From positions 13,582,379 through 13,642,378 of the forward strand of contig CM022676.1 in assembly GCA_012295275.1 (NCBI GenBank): a stretch of 60,000 nt of DNA. The letters are read 5' to 3'. Below the pieces are notes generated by a model. The model was not told the origin of the DNA. It ran no database searches and was given only the letters and a program-made list of their open reading frames with translations. The stretch's first letter is position 1. Each line of letters starts with the position of its first letter. This DNA comes from Chrysomallon squamiferum (Eukaryota; Mollusca; Gastropoda; Neomphalida; Peltospiridae). Below are positions 27,202 through 34,965 of this stretch, in pieces. A program made the translations under genes and the position numbers.

Positions 27202-27883
27202 TATCATAAAAATATACGTCGCAAATCTGATATGTTTAACGTTCCTTACAGTTTATGGGACTTCATAGTCCGATTCATTCACTTTTCACAGAGACGACGT
27301 TCAGTTTAAATAATATACACCAAACTAGTTTTAACCAGGGAACAGACTGAATAACTTTTCAGTACACAGTTTTTATCTGTAATATCTAACATATTTGTTT
27401 CAATGTATGAATTAAATAGTAACAATAAAACTTACCTAAACAATATCCAACAATCGAAGCAGAAACAAGTATGTATCCCACTATCGCCATAGTGTATGTT
27501 GTGATTTACTTTGTTTCTTTCGTGTACACAAGTTATAGCCAGTCTATTTAGGTTATCTTACTCGGTCACGTTATTACTTCAGCGCTCTCACTGTAGTAAA
27601 GCGTCTACTTCTATCTCGGTTAAGGTATAAAATATCTCATTCTTGTCAAGACTAAAATAAAAAATAATAAAAACAGATAAACAAGATGAATAACTAAATA
27701 ATAATAATAATAAAATAATAATAATAATAATAATAATAACCAGCTCTAACCGGCATAAATCTGAATAATACAAATGAATAAATAAATAAATGAATAACCA
27801 AAAAAAAAAAAAAATGAATGAAACTTACCTGTACTACATGTAACAATCATGACAGAAACTAGTAAATATCTCAATGGCGCCAT
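17552..27883 (-). CDS. Gene 1: large multi-Ig-domain secreted or membrane protein (5' part)
   Basis: This is a minus-strand IgSF gene. From 5' to 3' it has two alternative signal-peptide exons (27829-27883, 27436-27490) and Ig exons at 25258-25617 (V-type), 24837-25087 (C2), 23459-23671, 22597-22902 (V-like), 21029-21367 (C2), 19833-20092, 19206-19526, 18641-18898, 18059-18375 and 17552-17731. Each Ig exon carries one domain. Every border I could read is phase 1, and most exons open with a G-split codon giving DPP, GPP or similar. The opening V plus cysteine-rich C2 pair matches gene 2, so the two are paralogues. The family suggests an extracellular adhesion or immune-type receptor; no ligand or pathway can be read. 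The 3' end (anchor, tail, polyA) is absent. Frame breaks in several exons make it either a gene with consensus errors or a decaying copy. I do not recognise a specific named orthologue. Confidence 0.75.
18059..18375 (-). CDS. Gene 1 Ig exon 9 (C2-type, one-base frame break)
   Basis: The donor is GTGAGTAT (18051-18058) and the acceptor AG is at 18376-18377; both borders are phase 1. The start reads DPPSSPDLVLSLSFPWLEGQ and the later part reads VVNCSADSNPP, ILNWTS and GTYTCTAT, the Cys-Trp-Cys core of an Ig domain. The two parts are in different frames. Adding one base to the A run (T on the plus strand) at 18309-18311 would join them. This is a homopolymer error or a real frameshift; reads are needed to tell. 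Confidence 0.7.
18376..18640. repeat. Intron with TCA/ATT trinucleotide microsatellite
   Basis: An ATC/ATT repeat occupies about 18549-18632, just inside the donor of exon 8. The open frame reading poly-Ile over it is not a gene. Confidence 0.9.
18641..18898 (-). CDS. Gene 1 Ig exon 8 (degenerate 3' part)
   Basis: The acceptor AG is at 18899-18900 and a GTAAG donor at 18636-18640. It opens in phase 1 with DPPVNPPEIRGYKTGQVV, then YEGDTLNIRCVVSGG (first cysteine) and VSLSCDTDH. In the same frame, after LSLRK, stops appear before the donor. A neighbouring frame reads ILTLRLVSAVQF and LTYTL, which resembles the E-F strand region with leucine where the second Ig cysteine is expected. The exon is either frame-broken by read error or decayed. 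Confidence 0.55.
19142..19190. repeat. ATT/GTT trinucleotide microsatellite
   Basis: A TTA/TTG repeat lies in the intron between Ig exons 7 and 8; it has no other evident role. Confidence 0.85.
19206..19526 (-). CDS. Gene 1 Ig exon 7 (in-frame stop)
   Basis: The acceptor AG is at 19527-19528 and the donor GTGAG at 19201-19205; both borders are phase 1. It opens VGPDRADITDNQADF and continues LTLTCISASSSP (first cysteine), NFTWRN (tryptophan) and, downstream in the same frame, WYQDGDEIECETKN (second cysteine). One in-frame TAG at 19321-19323 sits between the two halves while the frame stays open on both sides. It could be a pseudogene lesion, a substitution error, or a site recoded in RNA. Confidence 0.7.
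19833..20092 (-). CDS. Gene 1 Ig exon 6 (one-base frame break)
   Basis: The acceptor AG is at 20093-20094 and a GTATAT donor ends at 19832. It opens in phase 1 with GPPDFPSTSGECPDTYIESG, followed by GTCVCNTTFLG and TVSWITPDGTDT. After a one-base frame change near the short A/AC run at 19941-19943 it continues LVLKSINRKY, NQNYTCQVRNY and LTFTTKLA, then exits in phase 1. The two halves form one normal Ig Cys-Trp-Cys domain, so a single missing base is the simplest reading. Confidence 0.65.
20093..21028. other. Gene 1 intron, nothing recognised
   Basis: AT-rich intron sequence with short homopolymers and a small CA run near 20849-20862. I see no exon or mobile element in it. Confidence 0.6.
21029..21367 (-). 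CDS. Gene 1 Ig exon 5 (C2-type, intact)
   Basis: The acceptor AG is at 21368-21369 and the donor GTAATT begins at 21028 (reading leftward); phase 1 at both ends. The domain opens APVNYTITEVSGSRPNSF, then SAVFTCVVQGAKPAP (first cysteine), ILWYVDS (tryptophan) and HDGQKVFCAAENN (second cysteine), and ends IGLVIQ. The frame is open throughout. Several N-glycosylation sequons (NIT, NVT, NSS) fit an extracellular domain. This is the clearest Ig exon of gene 1. Confidence 0.85.
21484..21672 (-). other. Unassigned 62-codon open frame inside a gene 1 intron
   Basis: This open frame reads FCGGRLKANKLYDYVG and TAVDTLRNLSSSQTERPRHE. It is less AT-rich than the surrounding intron and has no Ig pattern or phase-1 splice borders. 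It may be a fragment of a transposon protein or of a former gene. I do not recognise the family. Confidence 0.3.
21673..22596. other. Gene 1 intron, nothing recognised
   Basis: AT-rich sequence without open frames, splice pairs or evident repeats. Confidence 0.6.
22597..22902 (-). CDS. Gene 1 Ig exon 4 (V-like, intact)
   Basis: The acceptor AG is at 22903-22904 and the donor GTAAG ends at 22596; both are phase 1. It opens GFVNLSGFPSAVFRQSYTF, then FQCSVSGSITLP (first cysteine), PGYSCTCAGQTG, LFNLTINSVSLVDEAKW, TCTYDGS (second cysteine in a WTC motif) and CYLQVF at the end. The D-E-A-K-WTC region is of V-set type. Several extra cysteines suggest additional disulphides. The domain resembles the first V exon of gene 1, so V plus C2 pairs may have been duplicated. 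Confidence 0.8.
23077..23120. repeat. (AC)n(GC)n(AC)n alternating tract
   Basis: Near-continuous alternating purine-pyrimidine sequence with a pure GC core at 23097-23110, of a type that can adopt Z-DNA. It lies about 170 bp from a complementary (TG)n tract at 23290-23337, so the two could pair on one strand. Confidence 0.9.
23290..23337. repeat. (TG)n microsatellite
   Basis: Alternating TG with single TTTG interruptions, complementary to the AC tract at 23077-23120. Confidence 0.95.
23459..23671 (-). CDS. Gene 1 Ig exon 3 (C2-like, lacks a normal F strand)
   Basis: The acceptor AG is at 23672-23673. It opens in phase 1 with DPPSSSAAVSGTTFPVFEG, followed by DTVTLNCSTTGGNPKP (first cysteine), NLNWTCYNPVHC (tryptophan) and EETRTCTMSFIANRTQ. 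Where a Y-x-C F strand is expected the frame reads LTVYHSRN, with serine in the cysteine position. I set the left end at a phase-1 GTAGAA donor; the open frame itself continues to 23400, so this end is uncertain. The domain may be truncated or degenerate. Confidence 0.55.
24338..24409. repeat. (ACT)n(AAT)n microsatellite
   Basis: Compound trinucleotide repeat. The poly-Leu/Ile open frame across it is an artefact. Confidence 0.95.
24583..24765 (-). pseudogene. Two partial copies of the end of Ig exon 2
   Basis: The word TTTCAGACTGTTTTGTTTC at 24620 is identical to one at 24856 in the real exon, and a close variant lies near 24741. Around each, CTCA followed by a GTCAGT-like block marks the former exon end and donor. 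Spacing is about 121 and 115 bp. The copies lack the Cys-Trp core, so they are relics of exon-end duplication, not coding exons. Confidence 0.55.
24837..25087 (-). CDS. Gene 1 Ig exon 2 (C2-type with CKPxC, frame breaks)
   Basis: The acceptor AG is at 25088-25089 and the donor GTGAG at 24832-24836. It opens in phase 1 with DGPDSVTLSLTSPVEVVEG, then LSVDC. After a frame change it reads VCKPSCSYSWKLGNDEL, QLRLSNISRNEAGNVYTC and TVTNSETKQ. The final G strand (VTLTVF, phase-1 exit) is again in another frame, near the short A run of GAAAG. The closest match is the C2 exon of gene 2, which shares the CKPxCSxSW core and the NxxVYTC F strand. The two frame changes could be indel errors or decay. Confidence 0.7.
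25258..25617 (-). CDS. Gene 1 Ig exon 1 (V-type, intact)
   Basis: The acceptor AG is at 25618-25619 and the donor GTAAG at 25253-25257; phase 1 at both ends. It opens GVSLKIYGSLSYAVLNEKF, then TFTCSVSQAAG (first cysteine), LILFYKLKPGG, NYTLTINRTSADDEALWW and CQLN (second cysteine in a WWC motif), ending FTLPVY. The D-D-E-A-x-W-x-C region is V-set-like. About 120 residues, a usual V-domain size. It follows the signal-peptide exons directly, so it is the membrane-distal domain. Confidence 0.85.
25618..27435. other. Gene 1 first intron with microsatellites
   Basis: No exon found. It holds an ATT run at 25711-25754, a GATA run at about 26204-26227, a T run of 27 at 26427-26453, and an ATT/CTT compound repeat at 27073-27205. 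Confidence 0.65.
27073..27205. repeat. (ATT)n(CTT)n(ATT)n microsatellite
   Basis: Compound trinucleotide repeat interrupted by TAATATCAA and by a pure CTT core. Confidence 0.95.
27436..27490 (-). CDS. Gene 1 alternative signal-peptide exon B
   Basis: The ATG at 27488-27490 begins MAIVGYILVSASIVGYCL, a short hydrophobic leader, and the exon leaves in phase 1 at a GTAAG donor (27431-27435). The coding part is exactly 55 nt, as in the other three leader exons of the window. It lies 393 bp downstream of leader exon A, and their 5' flanks are similar. Either leader can splice in frame to the V exon at 25617. Confidence 0.75.
27541..27606 (-). promoter_or_regulatory. 5' flank / possible promoter of leader exon B
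   Basis: Matches the flank of leader exon A word for word in order: TAGGTTAT, GTCAC, AGCGCTnTCA, then TGTCT/CGTCT. The conserved spacing suggests a duplicated core promoter or 5' UTR. No transcription start can be read from sequence alone. Confidence 0.4.
27697..27739. repeat. (AAT)n microsatellite between the two leader exons
   Basis: Trinucleotide repeat; the open frame over it is not a gene. Confidence 0.9.
27829..27883 (-). CDS. Gene 1 alternative signal-peptide exon A
   Basis: The ATG at 27881-27883, in a CACAATGG context, begins MAPLRYLLVSVMIVTCST, a hydrophobic leader, and the exon exits in phase 1 at a GTAAG donor (27824-27828). It has 55 coding nt. Its length, phase and flanking words match leader exon B, so the two arose by a tandem duplication of about 390 bp. 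Confidence 0.75.
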
Positions 27884-27929
27884 TGTGAATGTTTTGACTA
27901 AACTTGTTTCTTCCGGGTACACGAGTTGT

Positions 27930-27998
27930 ACTTTATCTAGGTTAGGTTATTGTGTCACATTTCTATAGCGCTGTCATTCTATTAATGTGTCTATTTTT
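27930..27998 (-). promoter_or_regulatory. 5' flank / possible promoter of leader exon A
   Basis: Shares TAGGTTAT, GTCAC, AGCGCTnTCA and a final GTCT with the flank of leader exon B. A CTATAGAA word on the minus strand at about 27962-27969 is a weak TATA candidate roughly 80 bp before the ATG. Confidence 0.4.
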
Positions 27999-28599
27999 TG
28001 TATATTTATTTCACTTTATTCATTACATTTCACAAGAATGTCATGTTTTTAAATTATTTTTTTTTAATTGTTTGTTAGTAAATCATATCTTGTGACATAT
28101 CTTTATAAAATATTTGTATTTATAAAACGAGAGAAGATTTCTTGTCGTAGGTTACATCATTCCCCTAACTCAGCAAAACGTGTACAACATTTATTACATT
28201 CATGAATGTAGCAAATAATCTACAGCTGTTTACATGGTGACTGTTTAATGAATAGGTCAGTACCTCATTATTTTATATCTAATGTATTTTGCACGTATAC
28301 AAAATATTAAATATTAATCAACAAATTATTTTATCACTTAATTGTCTATATTTAATCTAAGGCATCTAATTCGTAAAAATTAGAAAGTGAATGTAGAGAT
28401 ATCAGAACTACAAAAGAGTATCTTCTGAATTACGTTTTCTATTTGTATCAAAACCCAACTCCAAACTGAAGCGGAATCAGGTTGTTGTTTAGAACAAAAT
28501 GTAAATACAAGTAATATAGCAAATTAGCTGAATGAAATTAAAACCAGCTTACAATGATCATTTTTTATTACAGTAAATATCATATTTAAATATCTCACT

Positions 28600-28718
28600 A
28601 TTACAGATCTTTTGTGAAAATATCTCAGTATTACAGATACTGTGTGAAAATATCCGTTTCGTTATCAGCAAATAAGATAATAGAAAGGAGGATGACATCA
28701 TATGTTGCCTTATAGACC
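28600..28718. repeat. Dispersed repeat, copy 2 (partner at about 745-860)
   Basis: Same orientation and word order as 745-860, as described there. Confidence 0.5.
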
Positions 28719-28800
28719 CAAGTTCAGTCAGTAATGAAAAACAACATTCTATTTAATATTATTACACTGTCACTTTATTACAGCTCTCTAAGATAACTCT

Positions 28801-28805
<5 letters not shown>

Positions 28806-28866
<61 letters not shown>
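28806..28866. repeat. (CT)n microsatellite
   Basis: Uninterrupted CT/TC dinucleotide run. Confidence 0.97.
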
Positions 28867-28868
<2 letters not shown>

Positions 28869-30108
28869 GTACTTTTAAAATAACAAACTGAACATACAGA
28901 AAGGAGAACATTTTAATAACTTTAAAAATGATTTATATACAAATCATTAACAAATGTAACTATTTTAAACATAAAAGATTCACTTAAAAGAATAAAAGAA
29001 AAAAGTCAGGGTTGAAATTCGAAACATTCCGTATGTGCATAATTAAGACGTTTACATGGAGCATGGATATTAAAGCATTTCACACGTAACTTCTATAATG
29101 TTATGAAATGTACTCGCGCCAAAAATTAATCTCGAACAATAACTGATTTTTTTTTTTGTATATTACAGATCGTTTTTGAAAAAACAAAATCGTATGACAA
29201 CAGCAAAAAAAAAAAAATAAATAAAAAATTATGTTTTTATTTTTATCTTACCATAAGCTCTGGTTCATAACCGTCTCCAATTTTTTAGCAGAAATAATAA
29301 TAATAAATAAATAGATAACTAACTAAATAAATAATAACCTTTGAAATTCATGTATTGCATCATTGTATTATTTTAAAGATTAGTCTCATAATACAGATGA
29401 GTTTATTTTAGCCGTTTTAACGCGAATAGTGAAAACCTGGCAGCTTAGTAAGGCACGCCATGCTGTACGAGTGCGTGAAAGAACATAAAATACCAAGTTG
29501 GGCACACGTCAAAATTCAGTCTTTTTAATGACATGCTCAAAAGAAAATTTAACTTTGAACTGACTAAATTGAAACAGAGAAAAGCTTCAATTAAAATAAA
29601 TAAAGTAGAAACAACACCATAGCTGAAATTTGAAACTGTTTAAATATGGAACAAAAAAAAGTACATTAAAGCACTTAACATTTAACAATGAATTTCAATA
29701 ATTTTATAAATATTAAAACACTTTAATAACTGTAAGAATACTAACAACCAACGTCAACACTTTTCTTATAAAAAATGTCTTCTTTCTGAAATGCTTTGAA
29801 ATGTACTGAAAATATACCAGCATTCTAACTGATGACTTACCTCTGATTGGTAATTCTAACAAGTATTTGGCACAGGTATACTAATACACTATTTAATTAC
29901 AAATGATAAAAAGAAACACAGTTTTAAATTCTTTCCAATTATTCTAAAAGTAACTGTCAAAATGTTATAAGATCAGTCTTTCACACTAAATAAATTATAT
30001 TTAGTTACAAATTAAATTCTAGAAATATACATATGTATTATATTTCATTTAGAAAAACTTAAAAACAAAAGAATCATTTTAATACATATATAAATATACA
30101 AAGTAAGT

Positions 30109-30110
<2 letters not shown>

Positions 30111-30157
<47 letters not shown>

Positions 30158-30173
30158 GTAACAATAGTAATAA

Positions 30174-30214
<41 letters not shown>

Positions 30215-30215
30215 T
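30111..30215. repeat. (AAT)n microsatellite
   Basis: Trinucleotide repeat with a few AGT and ACT interruptions. Confidence 0.95.
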
Positions 30216-30321
30216 TGAGGATAAAACCTAAAGAACGAAACAAGAATATAATTTAGATTGTTGTCAATATTTTATACATCTCATATCTCCGTGTTTATCT
30301 ATCTCTGAGGAGTCTGTAGAT

Positions 30322-30358
30322 CTACAGCAAACCAGTGATGACTAAAGTGTTGATAAAC
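30322..30358 (-). CDS. Hydrophobic terminal exon (GPI-type C-terminus)
   Basis: The acceptor AG is at 30359-30360 after a CTTTCTTCAG tract. Joined in phase 2 to the exon at 30736-30790 it reads TFINTLVITGLL and ends at TAG (30322-30324). There is no cytoplasmic tail. A hydrophobic run that ends the protein is what a GPI-anchor signal looks like. A short transmembrane end is the alternative. Confidence 0.5.
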
Positions 30359-30735
30359 CTGAAGAAAGATAAAATAAAGATAAAATGATAAACAAAGAAT
30401 TATTAGACACACGGAAATAGATAAGCACACACACAGACAAGAAAGGCATACAGACATAAAAAAAGACAGTATATGTAGATATACATCATTACATACACTG
30501 ATACAGGCACATTTTTACATGTACATATAGATAATACATATATATACATACATACACAAGTACTTGAAGACGGTCCGACAGAAAAGTAGATATACAGAAT
30601 CACAGAAACATACAGACTGAGCGATACTAGACATAGGTACAGATGATACATGCAGATATACTGAGAGGAAAGCTGATAAAATTAATATTGCAATAAAATA
30701 ACTAATATAAAAAAAATAGTTACAAGACTACTTAC

Positions 30736-30790
30736 GTGATTATTGCATAAATCATTGAAGAAAATGTGGAATCGCTTCCGCTTATTGGAT
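30736..30790 (-). CDS. Penultimate exon of a GPI-type C-terminus
   Basis: The acceptor AG is at 30791-30792, preceded by a TTTA repeat acting as the pyrimidine-rich tract, and the donor GTAAG is at 30731-30735. Entry is phase 1 and exit phase 2. It reads DPISGSDSTFSSMIYAIIT: a small-residue region that could hold the anchor site, then the start of the hydrophobic run. The phase-1 entry is compatible with the C2 exon of gene 2 (35836-36083), so this may be an alternative 3' end of gene 2. It could also be the tail of another IgSF gene whose Ig exons are gone. Confidence 0.5.
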
Positions 30791-30794
30791 CTAA

Positions 30795-30796
30795 AA

Positions 30797-30834
<38 letters not shown>
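30795..30834. repeat. (AAAT)n microsatellite
   Basis: Tetranucleotide repeat directly beside the acceptor of the exon at 30736-30790; on the minus strand it supplies the T-rich tract. Confidence 0.95.
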
Positions 30835-30835
<1 letters not shown>

Positions 30836-30864
30836 CTAAATAATCCTTTAATTACTACCAAATA

Positions 30865-31480
30865 TCTAGCAGCACACATATACTCATATCTTTCAAGCAC
30901 GTCTATCTCCAGAAGTGAAAGTCTTGTCCCAGTCAAGCACTTATATTCGTTCTTAATGACCTTCAAAAATTCAAATGCTGACAACAGTAAAAACTTGTTT
31001 CTCAAAGTTTTTTTGCGATCCTAGACTATTGATTTAATTGAAATTAGCCTCCGAAAACTCAAAGCAGAGAATAGTAAGTTGTTCATTAAACGGAATAAAA
31101 TTAACTTGCTATAGGTCATCTGTCTATGTAAGGCGAATGGCTTCTTTACATAATATATAATTGCATACAGTCCTCAAAGAACTGCCATAGTGAACCATTA
31201 ACTCTTACTCATTAGTGTTTCTTTGTATTTACAAAGAAGTGTATTGTGGGAAACATGTTATTAGCAATTTAAATGTGATTTAAGAGAATTGTACGAATTA
31301 TGCTTGTAAATATGAATACATACATACATTCATATATAGATAGATAGCTAGATATACAGATATATGCTTATATATACAGACCTGTACATGTATGTTCATT
31401 AGAAGAAACTGCTGTAAATGTTTGAATTCCCTGAAAGTTAACCTATTTTATTGATACTTTTCAGTTTTTAATTATCAAGG
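30865..31480. repeat. Duplicated block, copy 1 (partner about 36565-37250)
   Basis: Long ordered similarity in the same orientation. Shared words include GAAATGAAAGTCTTGTC-like, TGATTTAATTGAAAT and GAAAACTCAAAG, then CATCTGT..TAAGGC, CTTTACATAA and TTTGAATTCCCTGAA. It covers roughly 0.6 kb with small indels. It lies just upstream of the GPI-type exons, while the partner lies in a gene 2 intron, so part of gene 2 was probably duplicated. Confidence 0.7.
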
Positions 31481-32464
31481 TGTATCTGTGTCTGTACATA
31501 CATACAAACAGTCGAAACTCGTCTAACAGTCAGCTGTTCAAAATCCCACCACAAATTCACACAAAAGCATTTCCTTCTTTAAATGAGCTGTTCTGTGCAG
31601 TCACTGGTTTATAACCGCCAGCAGCCAATGTTTTTCACTGGAAATAATCAACTGAACCTACTATAATGTTCACCGTTTTTACATATTTTAATAGCTTTCC
31701 AATGGGGCTAAAAGCAGCCAGAGCCTAATGCTTGCAAAATATTTAACAGGGTTTTCACTGTTGAGTTAAAGCAAAAGTGCTACGTGTAGTGTTTAAAACA
31801 TCCTGTTTTACATACAGGTTATGAATTCACAGAAAAACTCATGATCAAAGAAACAACAACTCTCCGTTTATGAGCAAATCTTTATCTTTTTCTCCATGCA
31901 ATTCATAAAGTTTTTGTCTGCTTGTAAGCCAAATTAATAGAGGTTAAAAAACACTGATTCTGCACTGACTGGCTGAACTGTAACTGTCTACCACTAACCG
32001 TGAATGCATAAAATGAATGCATATAACATTGGCTGGGACTTTTACTGAGACTAGGATGTCAACAATGACCACTATGTTGGTATCATCCATGTCAGTGGTA
32101 TCCATCATTTTCCCTGAGTCAAACACCTTCGTTATGGCTGTCTTAAGTCTGTGTTTACTCAGATTCCACAAACTTGCATAATTTACGTTAATTTAATAAT
32201 GAAATGTGTTGATGAGATGAGATCATATTATATTGTGAAAAGAATCATTTTCAAGCATTCTTGACCAGTTTTTAATTAGTGGTTTTGCATATAAAGATTT
32301 CAGATGGTTTTATTAAGAACAGTCGAAGGGGAACTGAGGTTACATGAATGATTAGCACAAGGTTAGGGCTAACAATGTGATTGTGTTACTTACTGCTTGA
32401 TGGTGTTGTTGCTATTGTCGATTCTAATATAAACTTGCATTTATCTCACTCTGTGTCAGTGTGT

Positions 32465-32515
<51 letters not shown>

Positions 32516-32887
32516 CAGGCATTAAGCTGTACCTTTATCTATGTTAATAAGCATATTACTCAAAGTGGAACTAAAACAGTCAACATAGTATAAACTTCTT
32601 TTTAAAGCTTTTTTTTTATATCAGAATTAGAAGATAGAAATAAAGCTATTCCTTGATTAGTTAAGCAGAATCGACAAACAATCACTGGCATCTAGAAATT
32701 ATCTGAAATAATGAAGAATGTAGCTAAGTGTACTGAGCTGAAGCAAATAAAAAGTTTGGAATAAAAAACAAATTAAATTTGAAACTGCTTAATTTGTTTA
32801 TAATTTGATTTTGACATCAATAGTAATAATATGTTTTGTTTTCTGATGATCAGCATTATTGTAATTCTGTCTGGTAGGATGTTGGCT
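31481..32887. other. Spacer downstream of gene 2
   Basis: No exon recognised. A (TG)n microsatellite occupies 32467-32510. The block at about 31505-31790 is less AT-rich and may be an old interspersed repeat, but I cannot name it. Confidence 0.55.
32467..32510. repeat. (TG)n microsatellite
   Basis: Uninterrupted TG run. Confidence 0.97.
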
Positions 32888-33438
32888 CTATGCTGTATTG
32901 TTGCTCACATCAGTTTTATTCAGTGAATCAGTGACTGACTGTTGACAAACTTCAGATTTTGTGAGTTCTTTACAGACATCTTTACTGACTGGTTGATTTG
33001 ACGGTTTTACATTTGTCTGATTATATGAGTAATCTTCAGAACTTTCATTATCTTCATCACTTCCATGGTTACCAGACATATTGTACGAAGATTCATTAGC
33101 AATCCTATCTTTGACAGACTGTGAAGTTTCTACATCTTCAGTGTCATGTTTTTTGTCAATGTTCTCTTGAATGTTACAATTTTCTTCTGCTTTGATATCA
33201 ACAGAAACCTCAGTTTGAGACTTTTCAATGTTCATTTTACTGCTCAGTTCAATATTTGTAGTTTTATCATTTTTCTTTGTCTTTTGATTTCTTTGTGATA
33301 TCAGACAGCATGTTATGATTATACAAAGACCTGTGACACTGATCACTGTAATGAGGATAATACAAACTAAGTTACAGCCAGAACCTGATCCCAGGTTTGG
33401 AGTTGTTGTAGCAACACTTGTTGTACTTCTTTCTTCAG
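32888..33438 (-). CDS. Gene 2 last coding exon: stalk, TM and cytoplasmic tail
   Basis: The acceptor AG is at 33439-33440 and the stop TAG at 32888-32890. It starts in phase 1 with a short Ser/Thr-rich stalk (AEERSTTSVATTTPNLGSGS). A hydrophobic span follows (CNLVCIILITVISVTGLCI, then IITCCLI), then a basic stop-transfer stretch (SQRNQKTKKNDK). The tail is Ser/Asn/acidic-rich and holds two S-Y-N sites, in NESSYNMS and EDYSYNQT. I see no canonical ITAM, ITIM or death-type domain. The tyrosines could be phosphorylation sites, but that is inference. Confidence 0.85.
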
Positions 33439-34928
33439 CTAAAAAAGGAAAAGTTCCTGTTTAGGCTAATTAATGGCCTTGCTTCCACTGCTTTGATAAT
33501 TTCTATTTTTATGGAAACTGATTCCTTATGTAAGTTAAATTGTAATTCTGTGTTTTCATTGTAACTTATAATCCAATTTTATAGATAACCATTAATTTAT
33601 CACATACACAAAATAAAATTTTCAAAATGTCATTTATATACCTTTATCTCAAACATTTATAACCATTATTAAGCTTAATATAGATTTCTAGCATTCATAA
33701 ACAATGTTTTTCCTTCTAACAAAAATAACTATGGCCTTTTCGATTATTTCTTTTACCATAAAATCAATTTAATTTATAAAACTGTACATTAAAAAGCAAC
33801 CCCCCCAAAAACTAATTTTTAATATTTCTTTATATTTTCAGCAAATAGCAATACATTTCTTTATTTAAAACTAAATTATCTAAGTGCTGCCAAAATCTTT
33901 AAGATAAAATTTGTTAAGCATTTTATTTTTTAAATCCAGAGATCTATAGCCTATTTTTTCACGATATCAATGTGACAAATATATATAATCTCATCTTTGT
34001 TTTAACGTAAAACCAAGATTTCTATAAAATGTATTTCAGAAGTTATATTTCTTACATGTATACTAACTACAGATAATTTTATTAATGTACTAATTCTTGT
34101 ATTTATATAAACTTGAGATTATCTATCTCTATATATGAAATTGAGGAAAGATAAATCAAAGACAAATATTAAGTAAATGATATATTAATAATGATAATAA
34201 GTGAAAAAACTGCCTTTTATCTACTGATGAATGCAAATAACTAAAGTTCTGTTTGGCATTTGTAATACCCTTTTACAGGAAAATATATGATAAACTTTTT
34301 AAAGGTAATTTCTAATCTTAAATCTGCACTCTTGTTGATTTATCCAGTGGATATGTATTTTACCATCATGATAACACATTACTGTCACAATTTGAATTTA
34401 CTAATCCCTGTCATAATTTTATAAATGTCTATATCCCATAGATGAGATAGTAAGCACCTTAGTTACTGGCATCTTGACAGCAAATATAATCATCCAGAGA
34501 AATAGCATGTACCCCAACAGAAGAAAAACACATTGAGATTCGAAAAGCCCTCTAAAAACAAATATGTGGAGAAAAAAATAAAAATAAAAAGTCTGCTTTC
34601 TGAAGTGCACATTTTATTCAGGATTTTCCATGAACTGTTTAAATAATAATCTATCTCTCATAGTCCTTATCATATATGTATTATTACCAATATTTAAAAA
34701 TCAAAAATATGATTTATGAAAGGATTACCAGTAATGGGTTATGTAGAATTTCAATCTGTGCACCCGTATCATTATTTACAATTATAAACAGTATATTTAT
34801 ATAACATAACTATAATATATTTTATGTTATTGTGTTTACCCTCTCACCCTCAAAATGCATACATAGTACAATTCTCAACCAATTTTACATCTACACACAT
34901 CTTTTTAGAATATTTTTAATTTAAAAAG

Positions 34929-34965
<37 letters not shown>

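Larger units (their letters stand above)
28000..30110. other. Spacer between gene 1 and the GPI-type exons
   Basis: AT-rich intergenic DNA. It contains copy 2 of a dispersed repeat (about 28600-28718) and a long CT microsatellite (28806-28866). No exon found. Confidence 0.6.

Noticed and set aside
30682-31005. 107-codon minus-strand open frame
   Set aside because: Reads through an AAAT microsatellite and the duplicated non-coding block; the short splice-bounded exon inside it in another frame fits better.
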